Notes: generated from the sequence alone by a model not told the origin. A stretch of DNA of 64,000 nucleotides from Neisseriaceae bacterium JH1-16 (GCA_025989215.1 JAPDNP010000008.1:124001-188000), one strand, 5' to 3'; shown: positions 38,109 through 47,034, numbered from the stretch's first letter. Program-made: numbers and translations.

Positions 38109-39422
38109 TTATTCCGGCTGCGGAGCCGGCCCGCCCTTCACCCGCGTCACCAGCAGCTGGTCGATGCGGTAATTGTCGATGTCGACCACCTCGAACTTGT
38201 AGCCGGCGTACTCGACGCAGTCGGTGCGCTTCGGGATCTTCTTCAGCATGTACATCATGAAGCCGGCGATGGTCTCGTAGTTCTGGTCGTCCGGCATCTC
38301 CTCGATATCGAGCGCGCGCAGCACGTCATCGACCGGCGTCACCCCGTCGACCAGCCAGGAGTCGGCGTCGCGCTGGACGATCTGTTCCTCGGTAAACGGA
38401 TTGACCAGATCGCCCATCAGCGTGCTCATCACGTCGTTGAGGGTGATCACACCCACCACCAGCGCATATTCGTTGAGGATGATCGCGAAGTCCTCGCGGC
38501 TACCCTTGAAGCGCTCCAGCATCTCCGACTGGGTCAGCGTGTCCGGCACCACCAGCAGGTTGCGCACCATCTTGCGGTCGGTCAGCGAAATGCTCTGTCC
38601 GGTCAGCAGCCGTTTCAAGATGTCCTTGGAGTCGACGTAGCCGACCATCGCATCAATGCCACCGTCGCAGACCAGGAATTTGGAATGCGGGTATTCGGCG
38701 ATCTTCTCCTTGATGCTCGCCTCGCTCTCCTGCAGCGTGAAATACACGATGCTCTCGCGCTGCGTCATCGCCGACGGCACCGAGCGCGACTCCAACTCGA
38801 ACACGTTCTCCAGCAGGTGATGCTCCTGGTGCTGCAGCACGCCGGCCTCGGCGCTGGCGTCCATCATCGCCAGGATGTCGGCCGAGGTGATCACATCGCT
38901 GCGCACGGTCGGCACCTTGAACAGGCGGAAGATCAGATTGGCCAGGCCGTTGAACAGCCACACCAGCGGGCGGAACAAACGAATGCAGAACAGCACCGGC
39001 GCCACCACCCGCACCGCCAACGCCTCGGGCGACACCATCGCCAAGCGCTTGGGCATCAGGTCGGCGATCAGGATGAACAGCGACGTCACCAGCACGAAGG
39101 AGCAGAAGAAGCCGACCCGTTCGGCCAGGGCGGCGTCGTGCAGCAGCGGCTGCAGTGCGGCGGCGAAGGTCGGCGTGAACGCCGCCTCGCCGAGAATACC
39201 GCCGAGGATCGCCACCGCGTTCAGGCCGATCTGCACCACGGTGAAGAAGTTGCCGGGATGCGCCTGCAGCTGCAGCACCTTGGCGGCGCGCCCGTCGCCC
39301 TCGTCAGCCAGCAGTTGCAGCTTGAGCTTGCGTGCCGCCGCGAGCGAGATCTCGGACACCGAGAAGAACGCGCTGCAGGCGATCAGCAAGGCAATGATTA
39401 ACAAGTGATTGAACAGACTCAT
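38109..39422 (-). CDS. CNNM/HlyC-CorC family membrane protein (PaeA/YtfL-like)
   Basis: 437 residues from ATG 39422; a TTG at 39434 is a possible alternative. The DUF21/CNNM membrane domain (about 1-190: LLIIALLIACSAFFSVSEISLAAARK, ILIADLMPKRLAM) is followed by paired CBS domains (TQRESIVYFTL and LLVVPDTLTQSEMLERF) and a C-terminal CorC_HlyC domain (TIAGFMMYMLKKIPKRTDCVEY). Relatives act in polyamine or divalent-cation export. There is no hemolysin evidence. Single gene, divergent from the HIT gene. Confidence 0.88.
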   Translation of the reverse strand: MSLFNHLLIIALLIACSAFFSVSEISLAAARKLKLQLLADEGDGRAAKVLQLQAHPGNFFTVVQIGLNAVAILGGILGEAAFTPTFAAALQPLLHDAALAERVGFFCSFVLVTSLFILIADLMPKRLAMVSPEALAVRVVAPVLFCIRLFRPLVWLFNGLANLIFRLFKVPTVRSDVITSADILAMMDASAEAGVLQHQEHHLLENVFELESRSVPSAMTQRESIVYFTLQESEASIKEKIAEYPHSKFLVCDGGIDAMVGYVDSKDILKRLLTGQSISLTDRKMVRNLLVVPDTLTQSEMLERFKGSREDFAIILNEYALVVGVITLNDVMSTLMGDLVNPFTEEQIVQRDADSWLVDGVTPVDDVLRALDIEEMPDDQNYETIAGFMMYMLKKIPKRTDCVEYAGYKFEVVDIDNYRIDQLLVTRVKGGPAPQPE

Positions 39423-39578
39423 AGTAGATAGCAAGTGGAAGATCGAAACTTCACGATGGGCGTACCGCAGTCTAGCATACGCCCCGGCCCGGGCTGCTTG
39501 CCCCTGTCATGGGGCAGCGGCCGCACCGGGCTGTGCTAGTATCGACGACCTCTGTTGCGCCCAGATGGAGGGCTGAGA

Positions 39579-39980
39579 ATGAACTGCGAATTGTGCGTGA
39601 ACGACAGCGGCGACGTGCTGTACCGCGACGATTTCCTGCGCGTGGTGCTGGTGACCAACGAGCCCGACTACCCGGCGTTCTGCCGGGTGATCCTGAACGG
39701 CCACGTCAAGGAAATGACCGACCTGGCAGAGCCCGAGCGCGCCCGGCTGATGGACTGGGTGTACCGCACCGAGGCGGCGCTGCGCGCGGTACTGAACCCG
39801 GACAAGATCAACCTCGCCACCCTCGGCAACGTCGTACCGCACCTGCACTGGCACGTGATCCCGCGCTTCGCCGACGACGCGCACTTCCCGGCGCCGATCT
39901 GGGCACCGCGCCAGCGCGATGGCGTCGCCCACCGCGTCGACGGCTTGGCCGAACGGCTGCGCAGCGCACTGCAGGCCTGA
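39579..39980 (+). CDS. HIT family protein
   Basis: Histidine-triad nucleotide-binding protein, 133 residues, ATG 39579 with GGAG upstream. Two N-terminal cysteines (MNCELC) start the family fold. The triad is HLHWHVIPRF near residue 88-97. HIT hydrolases of this bacterial subgroup act on nucleotide phosphoramidates or dinucleotides. One 9-mer copy (39945) encodes LAE. A strong hairpin without T tract lies at 40072-40103 downstream. Confidence 0.88.
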   Translation: MNCELCVNDSGDVLYRDDFLRVVLVTNEPDYPAFCRVILNGHVKEMTDLAEPERARLMDWVYRTEAALRAVLNPDKINLATLGNVVPHLHWHVIPRFADDAHFPAPIWAPRQRDGVAHRVDGLAERLRSALQA

Positions 39981-40241
39981 GATCCGAGTCAGCGAGGCGA
40001 AGGACGGATGGCGATAAGCCACCCGGCTTCGATACGATGTGGCTCTGCCCGCAGACCATGAACCGCTCCCGGGCCGGCGGGCTTGCCCGAAGCCTGCCGG
40101 CCTTGTAGGCTAATCCATCCGCATGGGAACCGCTCCCAAGCCGGCCAGCACGGCCGGCTCGCAAGCGGCTCCTCCCGGCACCCGCAGCCCAGGTGCTTCC
40201 CGCGCGCCGCTCACGTGGCGCGCCATCCCGATGGAGACGCC

Positions 40242-41078
40242 ATGTACACCACCCTGATCAGCGCCGAGCAACTCGCCGCCCTGCCGTCGGCCCAGACCGT
40301 CATCCTCGACTGCCGTTTCCAGCTCACCGATTCCGGCTGGGGTCAGCAGGCCTACGACGCCGGCCACCTGCCCGATGCGCACTACCTGAATCTCGACTAT
40401 CACCTGTCCGGCACCAAGACCGGCCAGAACGGCCGTCACCCGCTGCCGGACGGCCAGCGCCTGGCGGTGGTGCTCGGCGCACTCGGCGTCACCCCGGCCA
40501 CCCAGGTGGTCGTCTACGACGATCTGGGCGGCCAGTACGCGGCGCGTGCCTGGTGGCTGCTGAAGTGGTTGGGCCACGACGCGGTGGCGGTGCTCGACGG
40601 CGGCTTGCCGGCCTGGCAGGCTAACGGCGGCGTGCTCACGACCGAGGCGCCGGCCAGCCACCCGACCCGTTTCGCGCCGAAGAGCGCCCGGGTCGGCAGC
40701 GTCGACGTCGACGCGGTGCTGGCTAATCTGGACCAGGACGACTTCCTGGTGGTCGATGCGCGCGCGCCGGGCCGCTACCGCGGTGAAGGCGAGACCATCG
40801 ACCCGGTCGGCGGCCATATTCCCGGCGCAGCCAACCGCTTCTTCCAGGACAACCTGGGGGCCGATGGCCGCTTCAAGCCGGTCGACCAGCTGCGTGCCGA
40901 GTGGCAGGCGGTGATCGGAGAGCGCGAACCGGCCGAAGTGGTACACCAGTGCGGCAGCGGCGTGACCGCCTGCGTGAACCTACTGGCGATGGAACACGCC
41001 GGCCTAGCCGGCAGCCGGCTCTACCCCGGTTCGTGGAGCGAGTGGTGCAGCGACCCGGCCCGCCCGGTGGCGCGCTGA
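40242..41078 (+). CDS. sseA: Sulfurtransferase, 3-mercaptopyruvate type
   Basis: 278 residues with two rhodanese domains: an inactive N-terminal one (ILDCRFQLTDSGWGQQAYDAGHLPDAHYLNLD) and a catalytic C-terminal one. The active-site loop QCGSGVTAC follows the mercaptopyruvate sulfurtransferase form CGSGVTA rather than the thiosulfate form CRKGVT. The signature GSWSEWCSDPARPV ends the protein. The leader of 261 bp (39981-40241) contains the hairpin mentioned for the HIT gene and nothing else I can identify. Confidence 0.9.
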   Translation: MYTTLISAEQLAALPSAQTVILDCRFQLTDSGWGQQAYDAGHLPDAHYLNLDYHLSGTKTGQNGRHPLPDGQRLAVVLGALGVTPATQVVVYDDLGGQYAARAWWLLKWLGHDAVAVLDGGLPAWQANGGVLTTEAPASHPTRFAPKSARVGSVDVDAVLANLDQDDFLVVDARAPGRYRGEGETIDPVGGHIPGAANRFFQDNLGADGRFKPVDQLRAEWQAVIGEREPAEVVHQCGSGVTACVNLLAMEHAGLAGSRLYPGSWSEWCSDPARPVAR

Positions 41079-41109
41079 GTCCCCAGGTTGGCCGAACGGC
41101 CGATGCGAC

Positions 41110-41134
41110 AAAGCCGGCTTGCGCCGGCTTTTTG
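41110..41134 (+). terminator. Terminator after the sulfurtransferase gene
   Basis: AAAGCCGGC, loop TTGC, GCCGGCTTTTTG. A 9-mer copy stands just before it (41088). Confidence 0.85.
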
Positions 41135-41157
41135 TTTGCCCGTGGCATGGAGGGCCC

Positions 41158-41751
41158 CTAGCCCAGCATCAACCGCTGCAGCAGCCTCTGCCCCGTCGGC
41201 CAGCTGGCCAGGCCGCTGGCGCTACCCATGTGACCGGCCAGGCCGCCGTCGATCAGCGGTACGCCCCAGCCCTCGGCCATCCGCTTAGCCTCGGCGTAGG
41301 CACAGAACGGGTCGTCCTGGCTCGCCACCAGCAGCGTCGGCACCGGCAGGCGTTGCAAGGCCGGCGCCTCGAAGCCGGCGAAGTCCGGCAGCACCGCCCC
41401 ATCCGGCAGCTCGCCGCTGGCACGCGCTTGCTCCGGCGTGATCGGTAGCGCCGGTGGCGCCACCAGCAGCAGGCCCTGCACGCGGCGCTGTTCGGCCAAC
41501 GTGGCACTGCGCAGCCATTCCACCGCGGTGTGGCAGCCCAGGCTGTGCGCGGCGATCAGCACCCGGCCGTCGGCCTGGGCGATGGTGTCGGCCAGTGCCG
41601 CCACCCACTCGTCGCGCCGCGGGTACAGCCAATCGCGCTGGCGCACCCGCCCGACCAGCGGGTAGCCCTTCTCCCAGTAGCTCTGCCAGTGCTGCGGCCC
41701 CGAGTCGCCCCAGCCGGGCACCAGCACCAGCGTAATATCGTCGTCGAACAT
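41158..41751 (-). CDS. RBBP9/YdeN family alpha/beta hydrolase
   Basis: 197 residues. LVLVPGWGDSGPQHWQSYWEK is the family start, the nucleophile elbow is AAHSLGCH (Ser), and DDPFCAYAEAKRM plus GGLAGHMGSASGL supply the acid and His. Members are predicted serine hydrolases of unknown substrate. It lies one base downstream of xthA on the same strand, so it is probably co-transcribed. Confidence 0.88.
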   Translation of the reverse strand: MFDDDITLVLVPGWGDSGPQHWQSYWEKGYPLVGRVRQRDWLYPRRDEWVAALADTIAQADGRVLIAAHSLGCHTAVEWLRSATLAEQRRVQGLLLVAPPALPITPEQARASGELPDGAVLPDFAGFEAPALQRLPVPTLLVASQDDPFCAYAEAKRMAEGWGVPLIDGGLAGHMGSASGLASWPTGQRLLQRLMLG

Positions 41752-41752
41752 C

Positions 41753-42526
41753 TCAGCTCCAGTCGTAGTCGACAGTCAGCGGCGCGTGGTCGGAGAACTT
41801 CACCTCCTTGTACACGCTCGCCTCGCGCGCGGTGGCGGCGATGCCCGGGGTGGTGATGTGATAGTCGATGCGCCAGCCCACGTCCTTGGCATAGGCCTGG
41901 CCGCGGTTGCTCCACCAGGTGTAGCCCGGCACTTCCTGGTACAGCGTGCGCCACACGTCCACCCAGCCGACGCGGTGGAACAGGTCGGTCAGCCAGGCGC
42001 GCTCCTCGGGCAGGAAACCGGAGTTCTTCACATTGCCCTTCCAGTTCTTCAGGTCGATCTCCTGGTGGGCGATGTTCCAGTCGCCGCAGATCACGATGTC
42101 GCGCCCGGCCTCGAACAGCTCTTCCAAATGCGGCAGAAACACCTTCATAAAGGCGAACTTGACGTCCTGGCGCTCCTCGCTGCTGGAGCCGGACGGCAGG
42201 TACAGCGAGATCACCGTCAGATTGCCGAAGTCGGCGCGCAGGTAGCGGCCTTCGGCGTCGAACTCGGCGATGCCCAGGCCTTCTTCGACCCGGTCCGGCA
42301 CCTGCTTGCTGTACAGGCCGACGCCGCTATAGCCCTTCTTCTCGGCATAGTGGAACAGGCCCTGGTAGCCGGCCGGCGCGCGCATCCGCTCGGACAGGTC
42401 GCCGTCCTGCGCCTTCAATTCCTGCACGCAGACCACGTCCGCGCCGCTGGCCTCCATCCAGTCGAAGAAGCCTTTGCGATCCGCCGAGCGGACGCCGTTG
42501 AGGTTGGCCGAAACGATTCGAAGCAT
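41753..42526 (-). CDS. xthA: Exodeoxyribonuclease III
   Basis: AP endonuclease and 3'-5' exonuclease of base-excision repair, 257 residues. [35 protein letters not shown] (catalytic Glu), [38 protein letters not shown] and [14 protein letters not shown] are all of the endonuclease/exonuclease/phosphatase fold. Divergent from pyrE with 74 bp between. One 9-mer copy overlaps the start codons (42504), in the SANL reading. Confidence 0.95.
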   Translation of the reverse strand: MLRIVSANLNGVRSADRKGFFDWMEASGADVVCVQELKAQDGDLSERMRAPAGYQGLFHYAEKKGYSGVGLYSKQVPDRVEEGLGIAEFDAEGRYLRADFGNLTVISLYLPSGSSSEERQDVKFAFMKVFLPHLEELFEAGRDIVICGDWNIAHQEIDLKNWKGNVKNSGFLPEERAWLTDLFHRVGWVDVWRTLYQEVPGYTWWSNRGQAYAKDVGWRIDYHITTPGIAATAREASVYKEVKFSDHAPLTVDYDWS

Positions 42527-42600
42527 GGGGTCTCCCGTGGTATCCTTGCCGGCGATTTTTTGCCGACCAATCAGATGCTTGTAATAGTCAGAGGAATACG

Positions 42601-43242
42601 ATGAGCGATTTTCGTCAGGATTTTATTCGTTTTGCGCTCGAGAAGCAGGTGCTCAGATTCGGTGAGTTCATCACCAAGTCCAAGCGCAAGTCGCCCTATT
42701 TCTTCAATGCCGGCCTGTTCAACGACGGCGAGAGCGTGCTGAAGCTGTCGCAGTTCTACGCCCAGGCGATCAACGCCAGCACCCTGCAGTTCGACATGCT
42801 GTTCGGCCCGGCCTACAAGGGCATCATCCTCGCCGCCGCCGCCGGCATGGCACTGGCCCAGGGCGGTCGCAACCTGCCGTTCGCCTACAACCGCAAGGAA
42901 GCCAAGGACCACGGCGAAGGCGGCGTGCTGGTCGGCGCCCCGCTGAAGGGCCGCGTGCTGATCGTCGACGACGTGATGACCGCCGGCACCGCGGTGCGCG
43001 AATCGATCCAGCTGATCCGCGCCGCCGGCGCTGAACCGGCCGGCGTGGCCGTCGCGCTCGACCGCATGGAACGCGGCACCGGCGCACTGTCGGCCGTGCA
43101 GGAAGTCGAGCAACAGTATGGCCTGCCGGTGATCACCATCGCCACGCTGGAAGACATCCTAGTCTTCCTCGGCGACAGCCCGGAGCTGGCCGCCAACCTG
43201 GCCGCCGTGGAAGCCTACCGCGCCGAATACGGCGTCAACTAA
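42601..43242 (+). CDS. pyrE: Orotate phosphoribosyltransferase
   Basis: Makes OMP from orotate and PRPP in pyrimidine synthesis. 213 residues: [40 protein letters not shown], the flexible loop [12 protein letters not shown] and the PRPP motif [17 protein letters not shown]. The xthA-pyrE divergence is common in betaproteobacteria. It ends in a clear terminator. Confidence 0.97.
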   Translation: MSDFRQDFIRFALEKQVLRFGEFITKSKRKSPYFFNAGLFNDGESVLKLSQFYAQAINASTLQFDMLFGPAYKGIILAAAAGMALAQGGRNLPFAYNRKEAKDHGEGGVLVGAPLKGRVLIVDDVMTAGTAVRESIQLIRAAGAEPAGVAVALDRMERGTGALSAVQEVEQQYGLPVITIATLEDILVFLGDSPELAANLAAVEAYRAEYGVN

Positions 43243-43261
43243 GCACCACGCCGACGCAATC

Positions 43262-43297
43262 ACGGCCCGCCGGCTCACGCCGCGCGGGCCGTTTTTG
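43262..43297 (+). terminator. Terminator after pyrE
   Basis: ACGGCCCGC and GCGGGCCGT pair around an 13-base loop, followed by TTTTT. It ends 3 bp before the stop of the convergent gene. Confidence 0.85.
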
Positions 43298-43299
43298 CA

Positions 43300-43635
43300 T
43301 CAGCCGCCACTTTCCTTGCGCTGCCAGGCCGCATTCACTGCCTGGGTCGCCTGCTTCATCACGCCATCGGCCGCACTCTTGGCACTCTGCGCCGCGCTCA
43401 GATCGGCCTGGGCCTTCTGCGCCGCCGCCTGTGCATCGGCCAGGCGCGCGTCGGTCAGCTGCTTGGCCGCTTCGGCGCGCTTGAGCGCCGCATCGGCACT
43501 GCCGGCGCGGCCACTGGCGTCCTGGAATGCCATCTGCGCCGCCAGCAGCTGTTCGTCGGCGGTCTGCGCCAGCGCCGACCCGAGCCACAAGCCGGCAATC
43601 AGCGCGAGGCCCGCACGGGGGAACAATCCGGTCAT
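43300..43635 (-). CDS. Exported coiled-coil protein of unknown function
   Basis: 111 residues from ATG 43635, preceded by AAGGAGTGAGC. Signal peptide about 1-22 (GLALIAGLWLGSALAQ). The rest is Ala/Gln/Lys-rich helix (AALKRAEAAKQLTDARLADAQAAAQKAQADLSAAQSAKSAADG) with heptad-like spacing, consistent with a periplasmic coiled coil. Not assigned to a family. A start at 43677 is less likely. A 9-mer copy lies in its leader (43652). Confidence 0.72.
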   Translation of the reverse strand: MTGLFPRAGLALIAGLWLGSALAQTADEQLLAAQMAFQDASGRAGSADAALKRAEAAKQLTDARLADAQAAAQKAQADLSAAQSAKSAADGVMKQATQAVNAAWQRKESGG

Positions 43636-43720
43636 GCTCACTCCTTGTAAGTTGGCCGAAGCCCTGTCGACAGACATTATGCCGACTGTGGGCTGTTTGG
43701 CTCAATGACGCGCAAAACAA

Positions 43721-43749
43721 AAAACCCCTGCCGTTAAGCAGGGGTTTTT
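43721..43749 (-). terminator. Terminator of the tRNA-Lys operon
   Basis: Read leftward: AAAACCCCTGC, loop, GCAGGGGTTTT with further T. It stands directly downstream of the third tRNA. Confidence 0.9.
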
Positions 43750-43759
43750 CAAAATTCTA

Positions 43760-43835
43760 TGGTGGGTCGTGCGGGATTCGAACCTGCGACCAACGGATTA
43801 AAAGTCCGCTGCTCTACCAGCTGAGCTAACGACCC
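43760..43835 (-). tRNA. tRNA-Lys (anticodon TTT), copy 3 of 3
   Basis: 76 nt including encoded CCA. Read leftward it begins GGGTCGTTAGCTCAGCTGGT, has the anticodon loop CTTTTAA and T arm GGTTCGAATCC. The tRNA body is the same as that of the two copies upstream. Confidence 0.97.
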
Positions 43836-43855
43836 AAACCTGGGCTTGTCTATTG

Positions 43856-43931
43856 TGGTGGGTCGTGCGGGATTCGAACCTGCGACCAACGGATTAAAAG
43901 TCCGCTGCTCTACCAGCTGAGCTAACGACCC
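43856..43931 (-). tRNA. tRNA-Lys (anticodon TTT), copy 2 of 3
   Basis: 76 nt with encoded CCA, sequence the same as its neighbours. The spacer to copy 3 is 20 nt. Confidence 0.97.
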
Positions 43932-43952
43932 CCAATATTGCCTGGGTTCTCT

Positions 43953-44028
43953 TGGTGGGTCGTGCGGGATTCGAACCTGCGACCAACGGATTAAAAGTCC
44001 GCTGCTCTACCAGCTGAGCTAACGACCC
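43953..44028 (-). tRNA. tRNA-Lys (anticodon TTT), copy 1 of 3
   Basis: 76 nt with encoded CCA, first in the leftward transcript. ACTATACAG just upstream (44041-44049, complement CTGTATAGT) supplies a -10-like TATAGT. Confidence 0.97.
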
Positions 44029-44160
44029 AAGAGAGGCCGCAACTATACAGAGCGGAGGCTTTTCCGGTCAAGTGCTTTTTCAGAAAAAAACGGAAACATT
44101 CCATTAGCAAGATGCCAACCCCGCCCGCCGGGGCACGCTGCCCGTCCTGCAAAAAATCGT

Positions 44161-44484
44161 CTATCCTCTTGAATTGGCCTGTTCGGCTACCCATGTTAAG
44201 TAAGACGGCAGCCCCGCCTCGACCGGCAATGCCAGGATTTCCGGCACCTCGTACGGGTGCAGTTCGACCAGGCGAGCCTCGAGCCGCGGATAGTTCTCCG
44301 CCGTCGTCTTGATGATCATCGGAATCTCGCTCGCGCTCTCCAGTTGCCCCTGCCAGCGGTATACCGACTGACACGGTGCCAACAGATTGACGCAAGCCGC
44401 CAGCGCCTCCTCGACCAGGATGCGGGCCAAACGCTCGGCGGTCACCGCGTCCGGCGCCGTGCACAATACAACCGAAACTTTCAT
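44161..44484 (-). CDS. cutA: Divalent-cation tolerance protein CutA
   Basis: 107 residues. MKVSVVLCTAPDAVTAERLARILVEEALAACVNLLAPCQSVYRWQG, then IPMIIKTTAENYPRLEARLVELHPYEVPEILALPVEAG: the compact trimeric ferredoxin-like CutA1 family with the typical HPYEVPEI motif. ATG 44484 is the family start. It is divergent from fxsA with 13 bp between the starts, so promoters must overlap coding DNA. Confidence 0.94.
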   Translation of the reverse strand: MKVSVVLCTAPDAVTAERLARILVEEALAACVNLLAPCQSVYRWQGQLESASEIPMIIKTTAENYPRLEARLVELHPYEVPEILALPVEAGLPSYLTWVAEQANSRG

Positions 44485-44497
44485 AGTGGCTCCTTCG

Positions 44498-44944
44498 ATG
44501 CGTGGATTATTGTTTTTACTCCTGTTGTACCCGTTTGCCGAGATCGCCACGCTGGTGATGCTGGCGGACAAGATCGGCGCCGGCTGGACGCTACTGTTCG
44601 TGATCGCCTCGGCGCTACTCGGCCTGACCATGCTGCGCAACCAGAAAATCGGCGCACTACTGACCCTCGGCGCGGTGTTCCGCCAGGGCGAGCAGGTGTC
44701 GCTGTATAGCCTGTTGTGGCCGCTGCGTTACGTGCTGGCCGGCGTGTTCTTCCTGATCCCGGGGCTGATTTCCGACGTGCTGGCGGTGCTGTTGCTGCTG
44801 CCGCTGAAAGGCCCGTCGATCACCATGCGCAACGGCGCAGCCACCGGACCTGGATCAACACCGCCCGGCACCGGCAGCGATATTATCGAAGGCGAGTACA
44901 CCCGGGTGGACGAGTCGGTCAAACGCGACCGCCATCTGCCCTGA
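44498..44944 (+). CDS. fxsA: FxsA family membrane protein
   Basis: 148 residues, ATG 44498. Hydrophobic segments at about 3-20 (LLFLLLLYPFAEIATLVM), 26-45 (GAGWTLLFVIASALLGLTML) and 70-100 (LWPLRYVLAGVFFLIPGLISDVLAVLLLLP). The PFAEI and PG(L/F)(I/L)(S/T)D motifs are the FxsA signature. The E. coli protein relieves F-plasmid exclusion of phage T7. A short palindromic element follows 7 bp after the stop. Confidence 0.92.
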   Translation: MRGLLFLLLLYPFAEIATLVMLADKIGAGWTLLFVIASALLGLTMLRNQKIGALLTLGAVFRQGEQVSLYSLLWPLRYVLAGVFFLIPGLISDVLAVLLLLPLKGPSITMRNGAATGPGSTPPGTGSDIIEGEYTRVDESVKRDRHLP

Positions 44945-44950
44945 AAGCCG

Positions 44951-45055
44951 GTTCACGATTTCGCGAACGCCGGGTCAATGGCGCGACACCGCAGCATGAA
45001 CATGACTGTTGAGCGGCACTTCAACGCAGTGTCCCGCGCGCCACAGATCGTGAAC
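44951..45055. repeat. MITE-like element upstream of dps (shortened copy)
   Basis: The left end GTTCACGATT and the complement of the right end, GTTCACGATCT, match the elements at 12483 and 55671. Shared interior pieces are TCGCGAAC, GGGTCA, TTCAACGCAGTGTCCC and CAGATCGTGAAC. It is about 105 bp, so part of the middle is deleted. It stands between fxsA and dps, about 120 bp before the dps start. Confidence 0.75.
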
Positions 45056-45173
45056 AGCTTCTGACACCTTTCGCCTCCGGTCGACGCTTATCCCGCGACA
45101 ACCGGATTTCAGGCCCCAGCCGCAAGCTGGGCAATGCCCGGCAGCACCGCCTGCCGCCACACGGAGATGCTTT

Positions 45174-45638
45174 ATGGATATCGGAATCAACGAGCAAGAT
45201 CGCGCAGAAATCGCCCAAGGTCTGTCTCGCCTCCTGGCCGACACCTACACGCTCTACCTGAAGACCCACAATTTCCACTGGAACGTCACCGGCCCGATGT
45301 TCCGCACCCTGCACCTGATGTTCGAAGAGCAATACAACGAACTGGCGCTGGCGGTCGACTCCATCGCCGAACGCATCCGTGCACTGGGCTTCCCGGCCCC
45401 GGCCACCTACAGCGAGTTCGCCCGCCTCTCCAGCATCCCGGAGACCTCCGGCGTACCCAGGGCCGAAGATATGATCAAGCTGCTGGTCGACGGCCACGAA
45501 GCGGTCTGCCGCACCGCGCGCGGCGTGTTCCCGGTGATCGAGAAGGCCTCCGACGAGCCGAGCGCCGACCTGTTGACCCAGCGCCTGCAAGTCCACGAGA
45601 AAACCGCGTGGATGCTGCGCAGCCTGCTCGAAAAGTAA
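45174..45638 (+). CDS. dps: Dps-family DNA-binding/ferritin-like protein
   Basis: 154 residues. Ferroxidase residues sit in [28 protein letters not shown] (His and Asp/Glu across the subunit interface: H-x-x-x-W-N-V-x-G-x-x-F-x-x-L-H-x-x-F-E-E-x-Y). The rest is helical ([18 protein letters not shown]). The N-terminus is short without a Lys-rich tail, so DNA binding may be weak. ATG 45174 has GGAGA upstream. The promoter must lie in or after the repeat element at 44951-45055. Confidence 0.94.
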   Translation: MDIGINEQDRAEIAQGLSRLLADTYTLYLKTHNFHWNVTGPMFRTLHLMFEEQYNELALAVDSIAERIRALGFPAPATYSEFARLSSIPETSGVPRAEDMIKLLVDGHEAVCRTARGVFPVIEKASDEPSADLLTQRLQVHEKTAWMLRSLLEK

Positions 45639-45729
45639 GCGCTGGTCAGACCGTGCCCGCCGCCCGGCCGGGCACGGCTTTGCCACCACCCGCGTCATGC
45701 TAGACTAGCGTCGATGATCGGGTTTTCTC

Positions 45730-46620
45730 ATGTCCAGCCAAGCATTTAGCTCCAGCCCCCCTACCCCGCGGCTTCCCCTATTGGTGATGCTGCTGGCTTC
45801 GCTCGCCGTGCACCTGTTGCTGCTGGTGCTGCATCCGTTCGACTGGTTGCCGCGTCACGCGCCCCCCAGACCGGAGCCATTGCAGATCACCCTGGCCTCG
45901 CCGCCAACCTCGCATGCCGCCGTAGTTCGGCCGCCCGCCGCCCCGGCGGTTCCGGCCCCTCATGCGCCCAAAACCGTAGCGCCATCGCACCGCCAGCGCG
46001 AGCCGGTGGCCATGCCGCCCAAGTCACCTGCACACCGCCCACAGCCCTCGAACAAGGCGCCATCCAGCCCTGCCACGCCGCTCGTAACGGCCGAACCACG
46101 CCCGCCCCACCCGGCCAAGCCCAGCCACACCGCGCCGGTCGAGCCCGATGCGCCGCCTGCCGGCGGCCGCTTCAGTGCACAAAGCCTGCTGTCCCAGGGT
46201 CGCAGCGCCGCGCGCGCGCTGGACAGTGCCGACGACGGCGCCGAAACCACCCCCAGTAACATCGGATCCCGCCAGCTGCTGGTCTATGGTCGCAGCGCAA
46301 CGGGAACCGAATGGGACAGCTACGTCAACGCTTGGCTGCAGAAAATAGAGCGGATAGGGGCACGCGACTTTCCTGAGGTACCCCCCGGCCAATTGGTCAG
46401 GCTGAGACTCACCGTCGTCATCGACAGCAGTGGCGCACTGCGCTCGGTGAAACTGCGCCGCGGCTCCGGCCTACCGGCGTTCGACCAGGCGGCGATGGCG
46501 CTCGTGCAGCGAGCCGCGCCGTTCGCGCCGTTCCCGGCAGCGTTGGCGGCGCGCGCCAGCGCGCTGAAATTCGATCCCCCCTGGAGCATCTCCCGCGACA
46601 ACCAGTTCGCCGGCGGCTAA
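45730..46620 (+). CDS. TonB-family energy transducer-like protein
   Basis: 296 residues. One N-terminal membrane anchor (LLVMLLASLAVHLLLLVLH, with the TonB-like conserved His), a long Pro/Ala/Lys-rich periplasmic linker (about 50-150), and a C-terminal TonB domain from about 205 (LVRLRLTVVIDSSGALRSVKLRRGSGLPAFDQAAMALVQRAAPFAPFP). No ExbB/ExbD genes are nearby, so it may be an accessory TonB. Single gene between dps and a hypothetical gene. Confidence 0.88.
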   Translation: MSSQAFSSSPPTPRLPLLVMLLASLAVHLLLLVLHPFDWLPRHAPPRPEPLQITLASPPTSHAAVVRPPAAPAVPAPHAPKTVAPSHRQREPVAMPPKSPAHRPQPSNKAPSSPATPLVTAEPRPPHPAKPSHTAPVEPDAPPAGGRFSAQSLLSQGRSAARALDSADDGAETTPSNIGSRQLLVYGRSATGTEWDSYVNAWLQKIERIGARDFPEVPPGQLVRLRLTVVIDSSGALRSVKLRRGSGLPAFDQAAMALVQRAAPFAPFPAALAARASALKFDPPWSISRDNQFAGG

Positions 46621-46648
46621 GCTAGCCGTTTATCCCGCAGGACTCATC

Positions 46649-47020
46649 ATGTACGAAGTCAATCGCAGCCTCGCGCTGATCAAACCGAAAGCCCCGTTCC
46701 TGGCCTGGCTGCAGTCGCTGCCAGGCAGCCATGTCGCCGCGCTGCCGCTGGCCGAGCTGCAGAAGGGCTGCAACGGGCTGCTGGTACCGCCGGCCGACGA
46801 CGCCGACGAGGCGCGCTCCTTTGTGATCGAGCAGTACGCCTCGCTGTTTGCCGCCGAGCTGGCCGACTGGTGCGAAGACGAGGCGCAGTGGCCGAGCCCG
46901 CTGACGCCGGCGCTGTTCGCCGACTGGTTCGACATCGAGATTCACCCGGTGCTGACCGATCTGGTCAACGAGCCACTCGAACGCGAAGCCTTCGTACCGT
47001 TCGACATGCCTGAGCTCTGA
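46649..47020 (+). CDS. Conserved hypothetical protein, acidic
   Basis: 123 residues with no membrane segment and no motif I can name: MYEVNRSLALIKPKAPFLAWLQSLPG, an acidic middle (PPADDADEARSFVIEQYASLFAAEL, WCEDEAQWPS) and a C-terminus FDIEIHPVLTDLVNEPLEREAF. It is soluble and Trp/Phe-rich. It lies 28 bp after the tonB-like gene and 14 bp before a VOC gene on the same strand, suggesting a small operon. Confidence 0.75.
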   Translation: MYEVNRSLALIKPKAPFLAWLQSLPGSHVAALPLAELQKGCNGLLVPPADDADEARSFVIEQYASLFAAELADWCEDEAQWPSPLTPALFADWFDIEIHPVLTDLVNEPLEREAFVPFDMPEL

Positions 47021-47034
47021 ACCGTAGCGAAACC

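Noticed and set aside
38109-39422. Hemolysin annotation for the CNNM/CorC-type gene
   Set aside because: The domain layout is that of a CBS-containing membrane transporter; the hemolysin label is historical.
40072-40103. GC-rich hairpin after the HIT gene as an intrinsic terminator
   Set aside because: The stem is strong but there is no T run in either direction, so only a structure can be claimed.
43760-44028. Three evenly spaced near-identical blocks resembling a CRISPR array
   Set aside because: Each block is a complete tRNA-Lys with cloverleaf and CCA; spacers are only about 20 bp and there are no cas genes.
44498-44944. FxsA as sign of a prophage or plasmid
   Set aside because: FxsA is a common chromosomal housekeeping gene and no phage or plasmid genes surround it.
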